DNA of 64,000 bases from Butyricicoccus sp. OM04-18BH. GTDB taxonomy: Bacteria > Bacillota > Clostridia > Oscillospirales > Butyricicoccaceae. The stretch's first letter is position 1; each line of letters starts with the position of its first letter. The position numbers and the translations under genes were made by a program. The notes beneath the pieces are model-generated. The model worked only from the letters and a program-made list of their open reading frames with translations. It was not told the origin of the DNA and did not search any database. The stretch is taken from contig NZ_QULN01000006.1 in the NCBI RefSeq assembly GCF_003481705.1, positions 1 through 64,000 of the forward strand, in the 5' to 3' direction. Of this stretch, positions 16,927 to 25,462 are shown in pieces.

Positions 16927-17853
16927 TCAGCGGCCCTCCTTCTTGGTCTTGACTGTCGCGTGGAAATACTTGCCCTTCCAGTACGGGATAGCAAGGAAGA
17001 TCGCAACGACAAGTGCGGTAATCAGTTTGAGATCGTTGGTATTAAGACCTGCGGTGAGGACAAACTGAATAACGATGTAATAGATGACCGCGCCGAGCGC
17101 AACGCTCAGCAGCTTGAGCGCGAAATTGCGGAAAATGCGGCTGAACACGACCTCGCCGATGATGACCGCCGCCAGGCCGATAACGATCGCGCCGCGGCCG
17201 GCGTTGACGTCTGCGAAGCCCTGATACTGGCAATACAGCGCGCTCGCGAGCGCGACCAGACCGTTCGAGATCATCAGACCGAGCACCTTGTTGAAATCGA
17301 CGTTGATGCCCTGTGCGCGACTCATGTTGGCGTTCGCGCCGGTCGCGCGGATGGAGCTGCCGAGCTCAGTGCCGAAGAACCAGTACAGCAGCGCGATAAC
17401 CACCACGGTAAACACCGCAACGACAAGGATCGGGTTCTGCGGAATGATTTTCTTGACATTTCGCAGCGAAACGAGCAGCGTGTAGTTATCCGGATTGATC
17501 GCGACGTTCGCCTTGCTGCCCATGATGCGCAGGTTAACGGAGAACAGCGCGAGCTGCGTCAGGATACCGGCGAGAATGGCCGGAATGCCCATAAAGGTAT
17601 GCAGGATGCCGGTGACGAGACCCGCGAGCATACCGGCGAGGAACGCGCACAGCAGCGCGACCCAGAGATTGACGCCGTGCGTCATCAGCACGAGGCAGAC
17701 TGCGCCGCCCGTTGCCATGGTGCCGTCAACGGTCAGATCGGCAAGATCGAGCACCTTGAAGGTGATGTACACGCCGATTGCCATGAGGCCCCAGATGAGA
17801 CCCTGTGCCACCGCGCCCGGAAGCGAGGCGAGCAGGTTAGAGAAGAATTCCAC
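16927..17853 (-). CDS. ABC transporter permease (BPD_transp_2 / TrpY-like)
   Basis: A 308-residue membrane protein with about eight to nine hydrophobic helices. Motifs such as GLMAIGVYITFKVLDLADLTVDGT and SSIRATGANANMSRAQGI are characteristic of branched-chain/simple-sugar type permeases of the putative tryptophan/tyrosine uptake (TrpXYZ) group. It starts at GTG 17853 with GGGGGAATTAAA upstream. It is co-transcribed with the ATPase. Without a neighbouring binding protein the substrate stays open; one may be encoded elsewhere. Confidence 0.85.
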   Translation of the reverse strand: MEFFSNLLASLPGAVAQGLIWGLMAIGVYITFKVLDLADLTVDGTMATGGAVCLVLMTHGVNLWVALLCAFLAGMLAGLVTGILHTFMGIPAILAGILTQLALFSVNLRIMGSKANVAINPDNYTLLVSLRNVKKIIPQNPILVVAVFTVVVIALLYWFFGTELGSSIRATGANANMSRAQGINVDFNKVLGLMISNGLVALASALYCQYQGFADVNAGRGAIVIGLAAVIIGEVVFSRIFRNFALKLLSVALGAVIYYIVIQFVLTAGLNTNDLKLITALVVAIFLAIPYWKGKYFHATVKTKKEGR

Positions 17854-18060
17854 TTTAATTCCCCCAAAATTAAATTTTTACCGTCCTTTTACTCTTGTAT
17901 CTGATAAAGCGTAAAAGCACTTTATACTATTATAGCAAAGAAAAGCCGCCCTGCATAGAACTATTTTCATGGATATTTATCGAGAAACGCGCATAATCAT
18001 CCGCTCCGCCGCCGTACCGCGAAAAAAAGCTGTTTTTCCGCTGTCTCTGGTGCAAAAACC

Positions 18061-18089
18061 TTGCCATAACGGCAAAAACATGCTACAAT
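18061..18089 (+). promoter_or_regulatory. Promoter of the aspartyl-tRNA synthetase gene
   Basis: TTGCCA (18061-18066) and TACAAT (18084-18089) with a 17-base spacer, 43 bases before the ATG. Confidence 0.8.
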
Positions 18090-18131
18090 ATAACACATCT
18101 GAGATTGCTCAATTAGAGAGGCGTTGAAAAT

Positions 18132-19457
18132 ATGGAAATGATACATGAAGCGGGTCAGTATGTTGACACCGTAAAGCGCGTCTGCGACGCAGTCGGCGGC
18201 GAGGTCACCTTCCGCGGCACGGTACACCGTGTCCGCGACATGTCGGACTTCTCCTTCGTTGTCATGCGCGTAGAGCGCGGCCTGATCCAGTGCACCTTCC
18301 AGGGTGATGCGATCGGCGACATCAAGCGCTCCGACGTACGCGATGCCATGGTCCTCGAGGTGACCGGCGCAGTCCGCGAGGAGCCGCGCGCTGAGCACGG
18401 CGTAGAGGTCGTTCTGAGCGCGGTCAAGGTCCTCGGCAAGCCGTATGACCAGCTGCCGGTGCCGATCGGCAAGAAGTATATGGGTCTGTCGCTCGACGTC
18501 GACCTCCCGCTCCGCCCGATCACGCTGCGTCATCCGCGCAAGCAGGCGATCTTCCGCGTACAGGGCGCGATCGCTGACGGCTTTGCACAGTACATGCAGA
18601 GCCAGGGCTTTACCCACATCCACACCCCGAAGATCGTCGTTGCAGGCGCTGAGGGCGGCGCGAACCTGTTCAAGCTGGACTACTTCGGTCATCCGGCCTA
18701 CCTTGCACAGTCTCCGCAGTTCCACAAGCAGTACCTCGCCGGCGCATTCGGCCGCGTATATGAGATCGGCTCGGTCTACCGCGCCGAGCGTCACAATACC
18801 TCCCGTCATCTGAACGAGTACATGGGTCTGGACTTCGAGATGGCCTACATCGACTCGATGTACGACGTCATGGCTATGGAAACCGGCATGCTCAAGAGCG
18901 TCATGAACTACGTCAAGGAGCACTGCCCCGAGGAGCTCGCCCTGCTCAAGGCTGACATCCCGGAGATCAAGGAGATCCCGACCATCCGCTTCCACGAGGC
19001 GAAGAAGATCATGGAGGAGAAGTACGGCCACAAGTCCAAGAACCGTTACGACCTCAACCCGGACGAGGAGGTTCTGCTGTGCCAGTGGGCGAAGGAGGAG
19101 TACGGCTCTGAATTCGTATTCGTAACCCACTTCCCGTCCGCAAAGCGTCCGTTCTACGCGATGGACGACAAGGACGACCCGAAGCTCGCGCTGTCCTTCG
19201 ACCTGCTGTTCCGCGGTCTGGAGATCACCACCGGCGGCCAGCGTATCCACGATTATCAGGAGCAGATGGACAAGCTTGCAGCACGCAAGATGAACGCCGA
19301 GCTGTTCGAGTCCTTCACCATGCTGCACAAGTACGGCATGCCGCCGCACGGCGGTCTGGGCATCGGCCTCGAGCGTCTGACCATGCAGCTGCTCGGCCTG
19401 AACAACATCCGCGAGGCATCCATGTTCCCGCGCGATATGAACCGTCTGGAGCCGTAA
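18132..19457 (+). CDS. aspS: Aspartate--tRNA ligase, archaeal/non-discriminating type
   Basis: A 441-residue class II synthetase with an N-terminal OB-fold anticodon-binding domain (FRGTVHRVRDMSDFSFVVMR) and a catalytic domain. Motif 2 region reads YEIGSVYRAERHNTSRHLNEY, and motif 3 GGLGIGLERLTMQLLGLNNIREASMFPRD. The block EGGANLFKLDYFGHPAYLAQSPQ is the archaeal/eukaryotic AspRS signature; the length (about 440) also fits that type rather than the roughly 590-residue bacterial AspRS with its GAD insert. Such enzymes often charge both tRNA-Asp and tRNA-Asn, with Asp-tRNA-Asn then amidated by GatCAB. It may be a second AspRS in this genome. An asparaginyl enzyme is less likely because of the motif pattern. 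Confidence 0.85.
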   Translation: MEMIHEAGQYVDTVKRVCDAVGGEVTFRGTVHRVRDMSDFSFVVMRVERGLIQCTFQGDAIGDIKRSDVRDAMVLEVTGAVREEPRAEHGVEVVLSAVKVLGKPYDQLPVPIGKKYMGLSLDVDLPLRPITLRHPRKQAIFRVQGAIADGFAQYMQSQGFTHIHTPKIVVAGAEGGANLFKLDYFGHPAYLAQSPQFHKQYLAGAFGRVYEIGSVYRAERHNTSRHLNEYMGLDFEMAYIDSMYDVMAMETGMLKSVMNYVKEHCPEELALLKADIPEIKEIPTIRFHEAKKIMEEKYGHKSKNRYDLNPDEEVLLCQWAKEEYGSEFVFVTHFPSAKRPFYAMDDKDDPKLALSFDLLFRGLEITTGGQRIHDYQEQMDKLAARKMNAELFESFTMLHKYGMPPHGGLGIGLERLTMQLLGLNNIREASMFPRDMNRLEP

Positions 19458-19460
19458 AAG

Positions 19461-19675
19461 AGCTGTCGCGAAACTTCGTTTCGCCGACAATCTGTGTTCT
19501 GACTTCGCAGAACACGAGTCGTCCGAAAGTTCCCATTCGGAAACTTTCTCCCTCTAAGAGTAAAAAAACCGAGGCGCATGTCCTCGGTTTTTTTGCGTTT
19601 GCAAAGCAAACGCTTTTGAATGCGCGCTGCCGCGCGAGTGCTGTTTTAGGTTAAAGTCAACTTTATCGACAGACT
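19461..19675 (+). repeat. Dispersed hairpin-rich repeat, copy B, with terminator
   Basis: Begins AGCTGTCGCGAAAC right after the synthetase stop and ends TTATCGACAGACT. It shares with copy A the run AATCTGTGTTCTGACTTCGC, the GTCGTCCGAAAGTTCCCAT block and the GCGCGCTGCCGCGCG region. It contains an intrinsic terminator at 19564-19594 (AAAAAACCGAGG/CCTCGGTTTTTT). Confidence 0.8.
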
Positions 19676-19678
19676 AAT

Positions 19679-19699
19679 CCCCACGCTATCAGCGTGGGG
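19679..19699 (-). terminator. trmD terminator
   Basis: CCCCACGCT and AGCGTGGGG pair around ATC, immediately downstream of trmD on the minus strand. Confidence 0.6.
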
Positions 19700-19710
19700 A
19701 TACTGTGTTT

Positions 19711-20442
19711 TCAGCCGTCCTGACGGATCTTTTCGAGGATCTTCCGGTCGCGCCTGTCCTGCGGCTCGAATTTCACGAACAGGTCGGGGCGGTCCTTTTT
19801 CGTGCGGCGCAGGCTCATTTCGCGCCGCCACGCCTCGATATTGGCATGATGGCCGGAGAGCAGCACCTCGGGAACCTCGCGGCCGCGCCAGTTTTCCGGG
19901 CGGGTGTACTGCGGGTGCTCCAGCAGTCCGTCCCAGTGGCTTTCCGCCGTGAAAGCCTCCTCGTCGGGCAGCACGCCCGGCACCATGCGGCAGACCGCAT
20001 CCGCGACCGCCATGGCCGGGATCTCGCCGCCGGTCAGCACGAAATCACCGATGGAGATCTCCTCATCCACGCATTCGTCGATAAACCGCTGGTCGATTCC
20101 CTCATAATGACCGCAGACCAGAATAAAATGCTCCTTCGCGAGCAGCTCACGCGCCTTTCCCTGATTGAACGGCGCGCCCTGTGCGGAGAGAAACACCGTA
20201 TGAACATGTTCGCCGCCGCTCAGCGCCTCATGGCACAGGTAAAGCGGCTCCGCGAGCATGACCTGACCGCGGCCGCCGCCGTAGGGCGCATCGTCCGCCT
20301 TATGGTGCTTGTCGAGCGCATAATCGCGGATATTCGTCGCCTTGACCTCGACAAGACCCTTGTCCTGTGCGCGCCCGATGATGCTTTCGCGCATGACTGC
20401 GTTGATCATCTCGGGAAACAGCGTCATAATGTCGATTTTCAT
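19711..20442 (-). CDS. trmD: tRNA (guanine-37-N1)-methyltransferase TrmD
   Basis: A 243-residue SPOUT-class methyltransferase that makes m1G37 and prevents frameshifting. It shows MKIDIMTLFPEM at the N-terminus, DDAPYGGGRGQVM, HYEGIDQRFID and the knot region IGDFVLTGGEIPAM. Length is standard. Its ATG overlaps the rimM stop by four bases (ATGA), the usual rimM-trmD pairing. The rpsP and rplS genes that often flank them are not in this window. Confidence 0.97.
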   Translation of the reverse strand: MKIDIMTLFPEMINAVMRESIIGRAQDKGLVEVKATNIRDYALDKHHKADDAPYGGGRGQVMLAEPLYLCHEALSGGEHVHTVFLSAQGAPFNQGKARELLAKEHFILVCGHYEGIDQRFIDECVDEEISIGDFVLTGGEIPAMAVADAVCRMVPGVLPDEEAFTAESHWDGLLEHPQYTRPENWRGREVPEVLLSGHHANIEAWRREMSLRRTKKDRPDLFVKFEPQDRRDRKILEKIRQDG

Positions 20443-20945
20443 TCGATCAGGCCCTCGATGCTTTCCACATAGACGATGCCGGCGTCCATGTCGATCTCCT
20501 TGAGGAAGGGCTTGATGGCCGGGATATAGATGAGGCGGCCGTCCTCGCCGGCGATCTCGTACATATCGTGCGCCGGATTGGAGGTCAGAACGTCGCGGAT
20601 ATGGCCGATCACGCGGTCAACGCGCAGATCGTATACCTTGAACGTGAGAATATCCTGAATAAACACGAGGTCCTCGGGCAGATCGACATCATCGCGGTCG
20701 AGATGCAGGATCTTTCCGCGCAGCTTTTCCGCCGCCTCTACCGTATCAACGCCCTTGAGGTGCATCAGAACGACGTTTTTGTGCACCTGTGCGCTCTTGA
20801 CCTCGACCGGGGTCTTTTCGTCCAGATACAGTGTATCAAAATCGCACAGAACCTCCGGCGTGTCGCACCAGCTCTGCACCTTCAAATCGCCGCGAATGCC
20901 GTGCGTGCCGACGATCTTACCGGCCTCCAGAAACTTTTTAGGCAT
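20439..20945 (-). CDS. rimM: 16S rRNA processing protein RimM
   Basis: Assembly factor for the 30S subunit head, binding S19. The 168-residue protein starts MPKKFLEAGKIVGTHGIRGDLKV, with the RimM N-terminal beta-barrel, and ends with a PRC-barrel (DMYEIAGEDGRLIYIPAIKPFLKEID). The start at 20945 is preferred because GGAGAG lies upstream; an upstream in-frame TTG would add six residues made from that ribosome site. Overlaps trmD by four bases. Confidence 0.94.
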   Translation of the reverse strand: MPKKFLEAGKIVGTHGIRGDLKVQSWCDTPEVLCDFDTLYLDEKTPVEVKSAQVHKNVVLMHLKGVDTVEAAEKLRGKILHLDRDDVDLPEDLVFIQDILTFKVYDLRVDRVIGHIRDVLTSNPAHDMYEIAGEDGRLIYIPAIKPFLKEIDMDAGIVYVESIEGLIE

Positions 20946-21207
20946 GTTTTTCTCTCCTTGCAAGTGATCGGGCGCCTCGCCGCGCCGCTTATATTTCTTA
21001 TTATATCATCTTTCCGTGCGCTTGAAAATTCATTTTTTTGCAGACGCAAAAAACGGCTGCGGCGCGCGAATATTGCCGTGCCCTCTCCTGCGCCGGGAGG
21101 TTTTTTCTGTCATTTTTTGATATTTTTGTGCATATGATACAAAAGTTTCATGTGAATTTTGTGTGATGCTCGAGAAAATAATATAAAACTTTTCCTTACA
21201 TCTATGG

Positions 21208-21213
21208 TATAAT
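21208..21213 (+). promoter_or_regulatory. -10 element upstream of the c-di-GMP riboswitch
   Basis: TATAAT preceded by ATGG (an extended -10, TGG) without a clear -35. Transcription from here would begin about 120 bases before the riboswitch aptamer. Confidence 0.55.
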
Positions 21214-21337
21214 TAGGGTGCAGCAGGATTTACTGTTGCGCGGGCGAACCCACAAACTTCCATGTGCCCGGAACGACCGGTTCGCTCAGCTCAGACAACT
21301 TGATCTGTGCATTATGCGCCGAGGGCGTGTCTGTACA

Positions 21338-21422
21338 GAAAAAGGCACAGCCGGCGAAAGCCGGTGCCGCAAAGCCACAGGGTCTAAACGGACTTTTCCG
21401 CACGACAGCCGGTTGCCGAACA
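21338..21422 (+). ncRNA. Cyclic-di-GMP-I (GEMM-I) riboswitch
   Basis: The leader of the SLH gene contains AAAGGCACAGCCGGCGAAAG, a P1b-type stem (GCCGGC GAAA GCCGGT), the conserved core CCGCAAAGCCACAGGG with TCTAAACGG, and the closing arm ACAGCCGGTTGCCG. These blocks match the GEMM-I consensus in order, including the GAAA tetraloop and its receptor region. It is followed 11 bases later by a terminator-like hairpin that contains the Shine-Dalgarno sequence, giving a ready expression platform for transcriptional or translational control by c-di-GMP. Confidence 0.88.
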
Positions 21423-21432
21423 GCAGAAAATC

Positions 21433-21470
21433 ACCTCCTTTGCGTCTGTATGCACGCAGAGGAGGTTTTT
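21433..21470 (+). terminator. Riboswitch expression platform: terminator hairpin with buried RBS
   Basis: ACCTCCTTTGCGT pairs with ACGCAGAGGAGGT (one wobble) and is followed by TTTTT. The GAGGAGG that serves as ribosome binding site for the ATG at 21473 lies in the 3' arm, so the folded hairpin blocks both transcription and translation. Confidence 0.8.
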
Positions 21471-21472
21471 GC

Positions 21473-24220
21473 ATGAAAAGGAGAAATAACCGTTTCCTCG
21501 CCGGCACTCTCGCCGGTCTGATGATGCTCACTATGCTGCCCGTGACCGCGCTCGCGGCCGAAGAAGGCGCAGCAGACGAAACCACGACGCTGACAACTAC
21601 GGACGGTACACCCGTTCCCGGAGCGTCGGATAACGGCATTGAAAATGTAGTAAATGATACCGGAGACAGCCAGGATACCGTGGATACCGGCGCAAATGCA
21701 GCCGCTAACGACACGGGTGACGCAAACCCAATCGCCGGTAATGACGGTGACAAAACCGGCACATCTGTCGGCGGCAATGATGTACAGACCGGCGCTTCTG
21801 GCAATGAAGGCGAAGGCAGCTCGGCGGAAACCGGCGGCGAACAGGGCGGTGCAGGCAATTCCGAGAACGGCAACACGCCTGCCCCGGCTCCGGCAGAAAC
21901 GTTTACCGCGAAAATCGGCGATACGAAGTATGAGACGCTGGATGCAGCAATCAACGCTGCACAGGACGGCGATACGATTGAGATTGGTGAGAATTGCACG
22001 CTGACCGTTGGCACGATTAAAAAAGCTGTTGTTATCAATGGTAACAGCAACACCATTACCATTCCCGAGCAGGGTACTGAAAATCATGCGCTCAATATCA
22101 ATGCTTCGCTGACGTTTAATAAGGCAAACGTAGTCTTTACCAACGATATTGATAATGTCAACCAGTGGTCTGTTACCATGAACAGCGACGGCGTGCTGAC
22201 TTTAGACGAAGGCAGCACCTGCACCATCGAAACCCACGGTATTTATGCCTCTCCTAATGCTGTCATCAATGTATATGGCGGCTCTAAGCTGACCATTCGG
22301 AACACAACCTATACGGCAATGATGGCTGAAAATTACGCACTTCTGAACATCGAAAACGACTCTCATCTTTTGATTGAAAATTCTGCAATCAACGGCATGA
22401 CTCGTTTTATTACGACCGTCACTGGTTCGACTCTCCGTGTTCTGAACTGCGCCAATCAGGGTCTGGTTAGATGCCCGTTGACGCTTGATGATTCTACGGC
22501 AGAAATCAGCGGCAACGATTACGGTATTTCCGGCTACAACAAGACCGATGTGCTGACGATGAAAAACGGTTCTTCTCTGACGATGGAGGACAATAACTCT
22601 GCCGGTATCTTCCTCTACGGCGGCAATATCGACGTACAGGACGGCACGACACTCACTATCACCGGCACGGGCAAAGATCTGGATAATACCGATGATCGTT
22701 CCGTCGGCGCTCTCGCCGTATATTATTACTACAATACCTATGCCGCAAACGTCACCTTTGCTGACGGTGCATCGGTAAATCTGGTCGACAACGCCGTTTC
22801 CGCTATCAACAACGACGGTACGCTCTACATCGGCAAGGGTACAACTATCACAAACAACGGCAGCAAGGCTCTGTACGGCGGCGGTATTCAGAACCGCGGT
22901 GATATTACCATTGCCCCCGATGCCAAGGTATACAACAACCGCGCTAGCGTTGCTGGCGATGACATCTACAACACTACCGGCGACGGCATGGACAGAGACA
23001 AAAACACCGTAACCTACACCGGCTCCCTCACCCTTTCCCCTGTCGGCGAAAACTGGGTACTGGACGACTGCGGCGATCCGATCGTAGGCTGGTATCACGA
23101 CGGCAAGGAAAAGCTGACGGACAATACCTACAAGCGCTGGAACGGCGACGCGACGGACGACAGCTACTACGCAGACGAATATACGGTCGATAAAAAGGCC
23201 GTTTCCGACGCGCTCGCGCTCAAGGCCGCGCACGGCAAATTCTGCAATGTCACCTATGAAGTAACGGGCGATATTCCGTCCGACGCAGGTGCTGCTCCGG
23301 CTTCTGCCAAGGTCAAAATGGGCGGCAGCTACACGGTCGCGCCCGCGCAGACCACCTCGCAGAGCCGCTACACGTTCAGCGGCTGGCGTATCAACGGCAC
23401 CGGAGATATTGTAACCTCGCTTGAGAACCTCCAGCAGGACGTCAAGCTCGTCGGCGTATGGTCCTACCGCTCCGGCGGCAGCTCCGGCGGTGGCGGCGGC
23501 CGCAAGCCGACTGTCGACATTCCGGATGACGTACCGACCGGTCTGAACGGCGACGATCATTTTGCGTATATCGTCGGCTACCCGGACGGCAACGTAAAGC
23601 CGGGCAGCAGCATCACCCGCGCCGAGGTCGCGACCATCTTCTTCCGTCTGCTGACCGAGGACGTCCGCACCGCAAACTCCACCCAGTCCAACAGCCTGTC
23701 CGACGTTTCGCGCGGTCAGTGGTTCAACCACGCGATCTCCACGCTCTCGTCGATGGGCATCGTAAAGGGCAACCCTGACGGCACCTTCGACCCGGATGCA
23801 CCGATCACCCGTGCGGAATTCGCAGCCATTGCAGCTCGTTTCGACGACAAGAATACGAACACCACCTCGAATTTCTCGGATATCGCTTCTCACTGGGCGA
23901 AGGACGAGATCGGTGTTGCCGCAAACAAGGGCTGGATCAACGGCTATCCCGACAGCACCTTCCGTCCCGACCAGTATATCACCCGCGCCGAGGCGATGAC
24001 GCTCGTCAACCGCGTACTCAACCGCCTGCCCGAAAAGAGCGAGGATCTGCTCGATGACATGATCAAATGGCCGGATAATGCGGATGCGTCCGTCTGGTAC
24101 TATCTCGCCGTGCAGGAGGCTACCAACAGCCACGATTACTCGGACAAGAGCAACGCCGACAAGTACGAAAAGTGGACCAAGATCCGCGACGCACGCGACT
24201 GGACGCTGCTCGAAAAGTAA
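21473..24220 (+). CDS. SLH-anchored surface protein with beta-helix domain
   Basis: A 915-residue secreted protein. The ATG at 21473 is chosen because GGAGG precedes it and a signal peptide follows (MKRRNNRFLAGTLAGLMM...ALAAEE). After it come an acidic, Thr/Gly/Asn-rich linker to about residue 140, a long stretch of short beta-strand repeats resembling a right-handed parallel beta-helix (about 140-520), and a Listeria-Bacteroides-type repeat (YTFSGWRINGTG) near 630. A Gly-rich linker (GGSSGGGGGR) and three SLH domains (FAYIVGYPDGNVKPGSSITRAE, GIVKGNPDGTFDPDAPITRAE, GWINGYPDSTFRPDQYITRAE) follow. SLH domains bind pyruvylated secondary cell-wall polymer. The c-di-GMP riboswitch suggests an adhesin or biofilm factor. 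No catalytic motif was recognised. Confidence 0.88.
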   Translation: MKRRNNRFLAGTLAGLMMLTMLPVTALAAEEGAADETTTLTTTDGTPVPGASDNGIENVVNDTGDSQDTVDTGANAAANDTGDANPIAGNDGDKTGTSVGGNDVQTGASGNEGEGSSAETGGEQGGAGNSENGNTPAPAPAETFTAKIGDTKYETLDAAINAAQDGDTIEIGENCTLTVGTIKKAVVINGNSNTITIPEQGTENHALNINASLTFNKANVVFTNDIDNVNQWSVTMNSDGVLTLDEGSTCTIETHGIYASPNAVINVYGGSKLTIRNTTYTAMMAENYALLNIENDSHLLIENSAINGMTRFITTVTGSTLRVLNCANQGLVRCPLTLDDSTAEISGNDYGISGYNKTDVLTMKNGSSLTMEDNNSAGIFLYGGNIDVQDGTTLTITGTGKDLDNTDDRSVGALAVYYYYNTYAANVTFADGASVNLVDNAVSAINNDGTLYIGKGTTITNNGSKALYGGGIQNRGDITIAPDAKVYNNRASVAGDDIYNTTGDGMDRDKNTVTYTGSLTLSPVGENWVLDDCGDPIVGWYHDGKEKLTDNTYKRWNGDATDDSYYADEYTVDKKAVSDALALKAAHGKFCNVTYEVTGDIPSDAGAAPASAKVKMGGSYTVAPAQTTSQSRYTFSGWRINGTGDIVTSLENLQQDVKLVGVWSYRSGGSSGGGGGRKPTVDIPDDVPTGLNGDDHFAYIVGYPDGNVKPGSSITRAEVATIFFRLLTEDVRTANSTQSNSLSDVSRGQWFNHAISTLSSMGIVKGNPDGTFDPDAPITRAEFAAIAARFDDKNTNTTSNFSDIASHWAKDEIGVAANKGWINGYPDSTFRPDQYITRAEAMTLVNRVLNRLPEKSEDLLDDMIKWPDNADASVWYYLAVQEATNSHDYSDKSNADKYEKWTKIRDARDWTLLEK

Positions 24221-24291
24221 ATTTAACAACAGGCATTCGGTAAATCGCGAACCATATCTTTCATTCTGCAAGTATCGTTTTACCGGGCACA

Positions 24292-24326
24292 GCAGGGGCA
24301 GGAAGTAATTCCTGTCCCTGCACTTT
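24292..24326 (+). terminator. Terminator after the riboswitch-controlled SLH gene
   Basis: GCAGGGGCAGGAA pairs with TTCCTGTCCCTGC around GTAA, then ACTTTTT. Confidence 0.8.
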
Positions 24327-24338
24327 TTACCATTTCTA

Positions 24339-24367
24339 TTGACAAACCGACGGTCTGCCACTACTAT
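24339..24367 (+). promoter_or_regulatory. galE promoter
   Basis: TTGACA (24339-24344) and TACTAT (24362-24367) with a 17-base spacer, 34 bases before the galE ATG. Confidence 0.7.
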
Positions 24368-24401
24368 AAAATTATATGAGTAGAATCAAGGATGTGTACT
24401 T

Positions 24402-25385
24402 ATGACGATATTAGTGACCGGCGGCGCAGGCTATGTCGGCTCGCACACAGTGCGAGCAATGCTCGAGGCCGGCTATCAGGTGGTCGTGGCCGACAACCTC
24501 AGCACCGGCTTCCGCGCAGCCGTACCGGCGGCCTGCCGATTTTATGAGGGCGACATTCGCGATGCAGCCTTTCTCGCCCGCCTGTTCGAACAGGAGAACA
24601 TCGACGGCGTAATTCATTTTGCAGCGTTCTCGCAGGTCGGCGAGAGCGGCAAACTGCCGCTGCGCTACTATGATAACAACGTCAGCGGCACGCGCGTACT
24701 GCTCGAGCAGATGACCGCGCATGACGTCGGAACGATCGTTTTTTCCTCCTCCGCAGCAGTCTACGGCGAACCCGAACAGATTCCCATTGAGGAAACTGCC
24801 GCTCTCGATCCGACTAACTGCTACGGCGAGACCAAGCGCGTCATGGAGCGCATGATGTGCTGGACGGCGGCCGCGACCGGCCTGCGGTACGCCGCGCTGC
24901 GGTATTTCAATGCCTGCGGCGCGCATCCGGACGGTTCGCTCGGCGAAGCGCATTTCCCCGAAACCCACCTCATTCCGCTGGTCCTGCAGGTCGCAAACGG
25001 ACAGCGCAGCGAGATCTCGGTGTTCGGCTCGGACTACCCAACGCCCGACGGCACCTGTATCCGCGACTACGTCCATGTGTGCGATCTGGCGCAGGCGCAT
25101 ATTCTTGCGCTCGAATACCTGCTGCGCGGCGGCGAAAGCACCGCCTTCAACCTCGGCAGCGGACAGGGGTTTTCCGTACGCGAGGTGATCGAGGAGGCGC
25201 GCCGCGTTACCGGTCATACAATCCCTGCCGTGGAAAAGGCGCGCCGCAGCGGCGACCCGGCTCGGCTCGTTGCGTCCTCGGAGAAGGCGCAGAGCACACT
25301 CGGCTGGCGGCCGCGCTACAGCGCACTCAGCACCATCCTGCAAACCGCATGGAACTGGCACCGCAGCCATCCGATGGGATTTTAA
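24402..25385 (+). CDS. galE: UDP-glucose 4-epimerase
   Basis: A 327-residue short-chain dehydrogenase-type enzyme that interconverts UDP-glucose and UDP-galactose. It has the NAD-binding TGGAGYVGSH at residues 6-14, the Ser region FSSSAAVYGEP near 114-123 and the catalytic Tyr141/Lys145 pair in NCYGETK. The C-terminal RSGDPARLVASSEKA matches GalE. It stands in front of a polysaccharide cluster on the opposite strand and probably supplies UDP-galactose for surface glycans. Confidence 0.93.
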   Translation: MTILVTGGAGYVGSHTVRAMLEAGYQVVVADNLSTGFRAAVPAACRFYEGDIRDAAFLARLFEQENIDGVIHFAAFSQVGESGKLPLRYYDNNVSGTRVLLEQMTAHDVGTIVFSSSAAVYGEPEQIPIEETAALDPTNCYGETKRVMERMMCWTAAATGLRYAALRYFNACGAHPDGSLGEAHFPETHLIPLVLQVANGQRSEISVFGSDYPTPDGTCIRDYVHVCDLAQAHILALEYLLRGGESTAFNLGSGQGFSVREVIEEARRVTGHTIPAVEKARRSGDPARLVASSEKAQSTLGWRPRYSALSTILQTAWNWHRSHPMGF

Positions 25386-25460
25386 AGCTGTCGAAAAAAC
25401 TTTATTTCTGTGCGCGCTGAAGCGTAAAAAGGTCATCCTTTTTCAAGGATGACCTTTCTT
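25384..25460. repeat. Partial dispersed repeat (copy D) and bidirectional terminator
   Basis: AAGCTGTCGAAAAAACTTTA and TGCGCGCTGAAGCG resemble pieces of copies A and B. They are followed by AAAGGTCATCCTT/AAGGATGACCTTT (about 25428-25457) flanked by A- and T-runs, which can stop galE and the converging O-antigen-ligase-like gene. Confidence 0.6.
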
Positions 25461-25462
25461 TT

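Noticed and set aside
22202..24361. 719-codon open frame antisense to the riboswitch-controlled SLH gene
   Set aside because: Long antisense frames arise from the GC-rich, biased codons of the real gene; no ribosome site and no recognisable domain.
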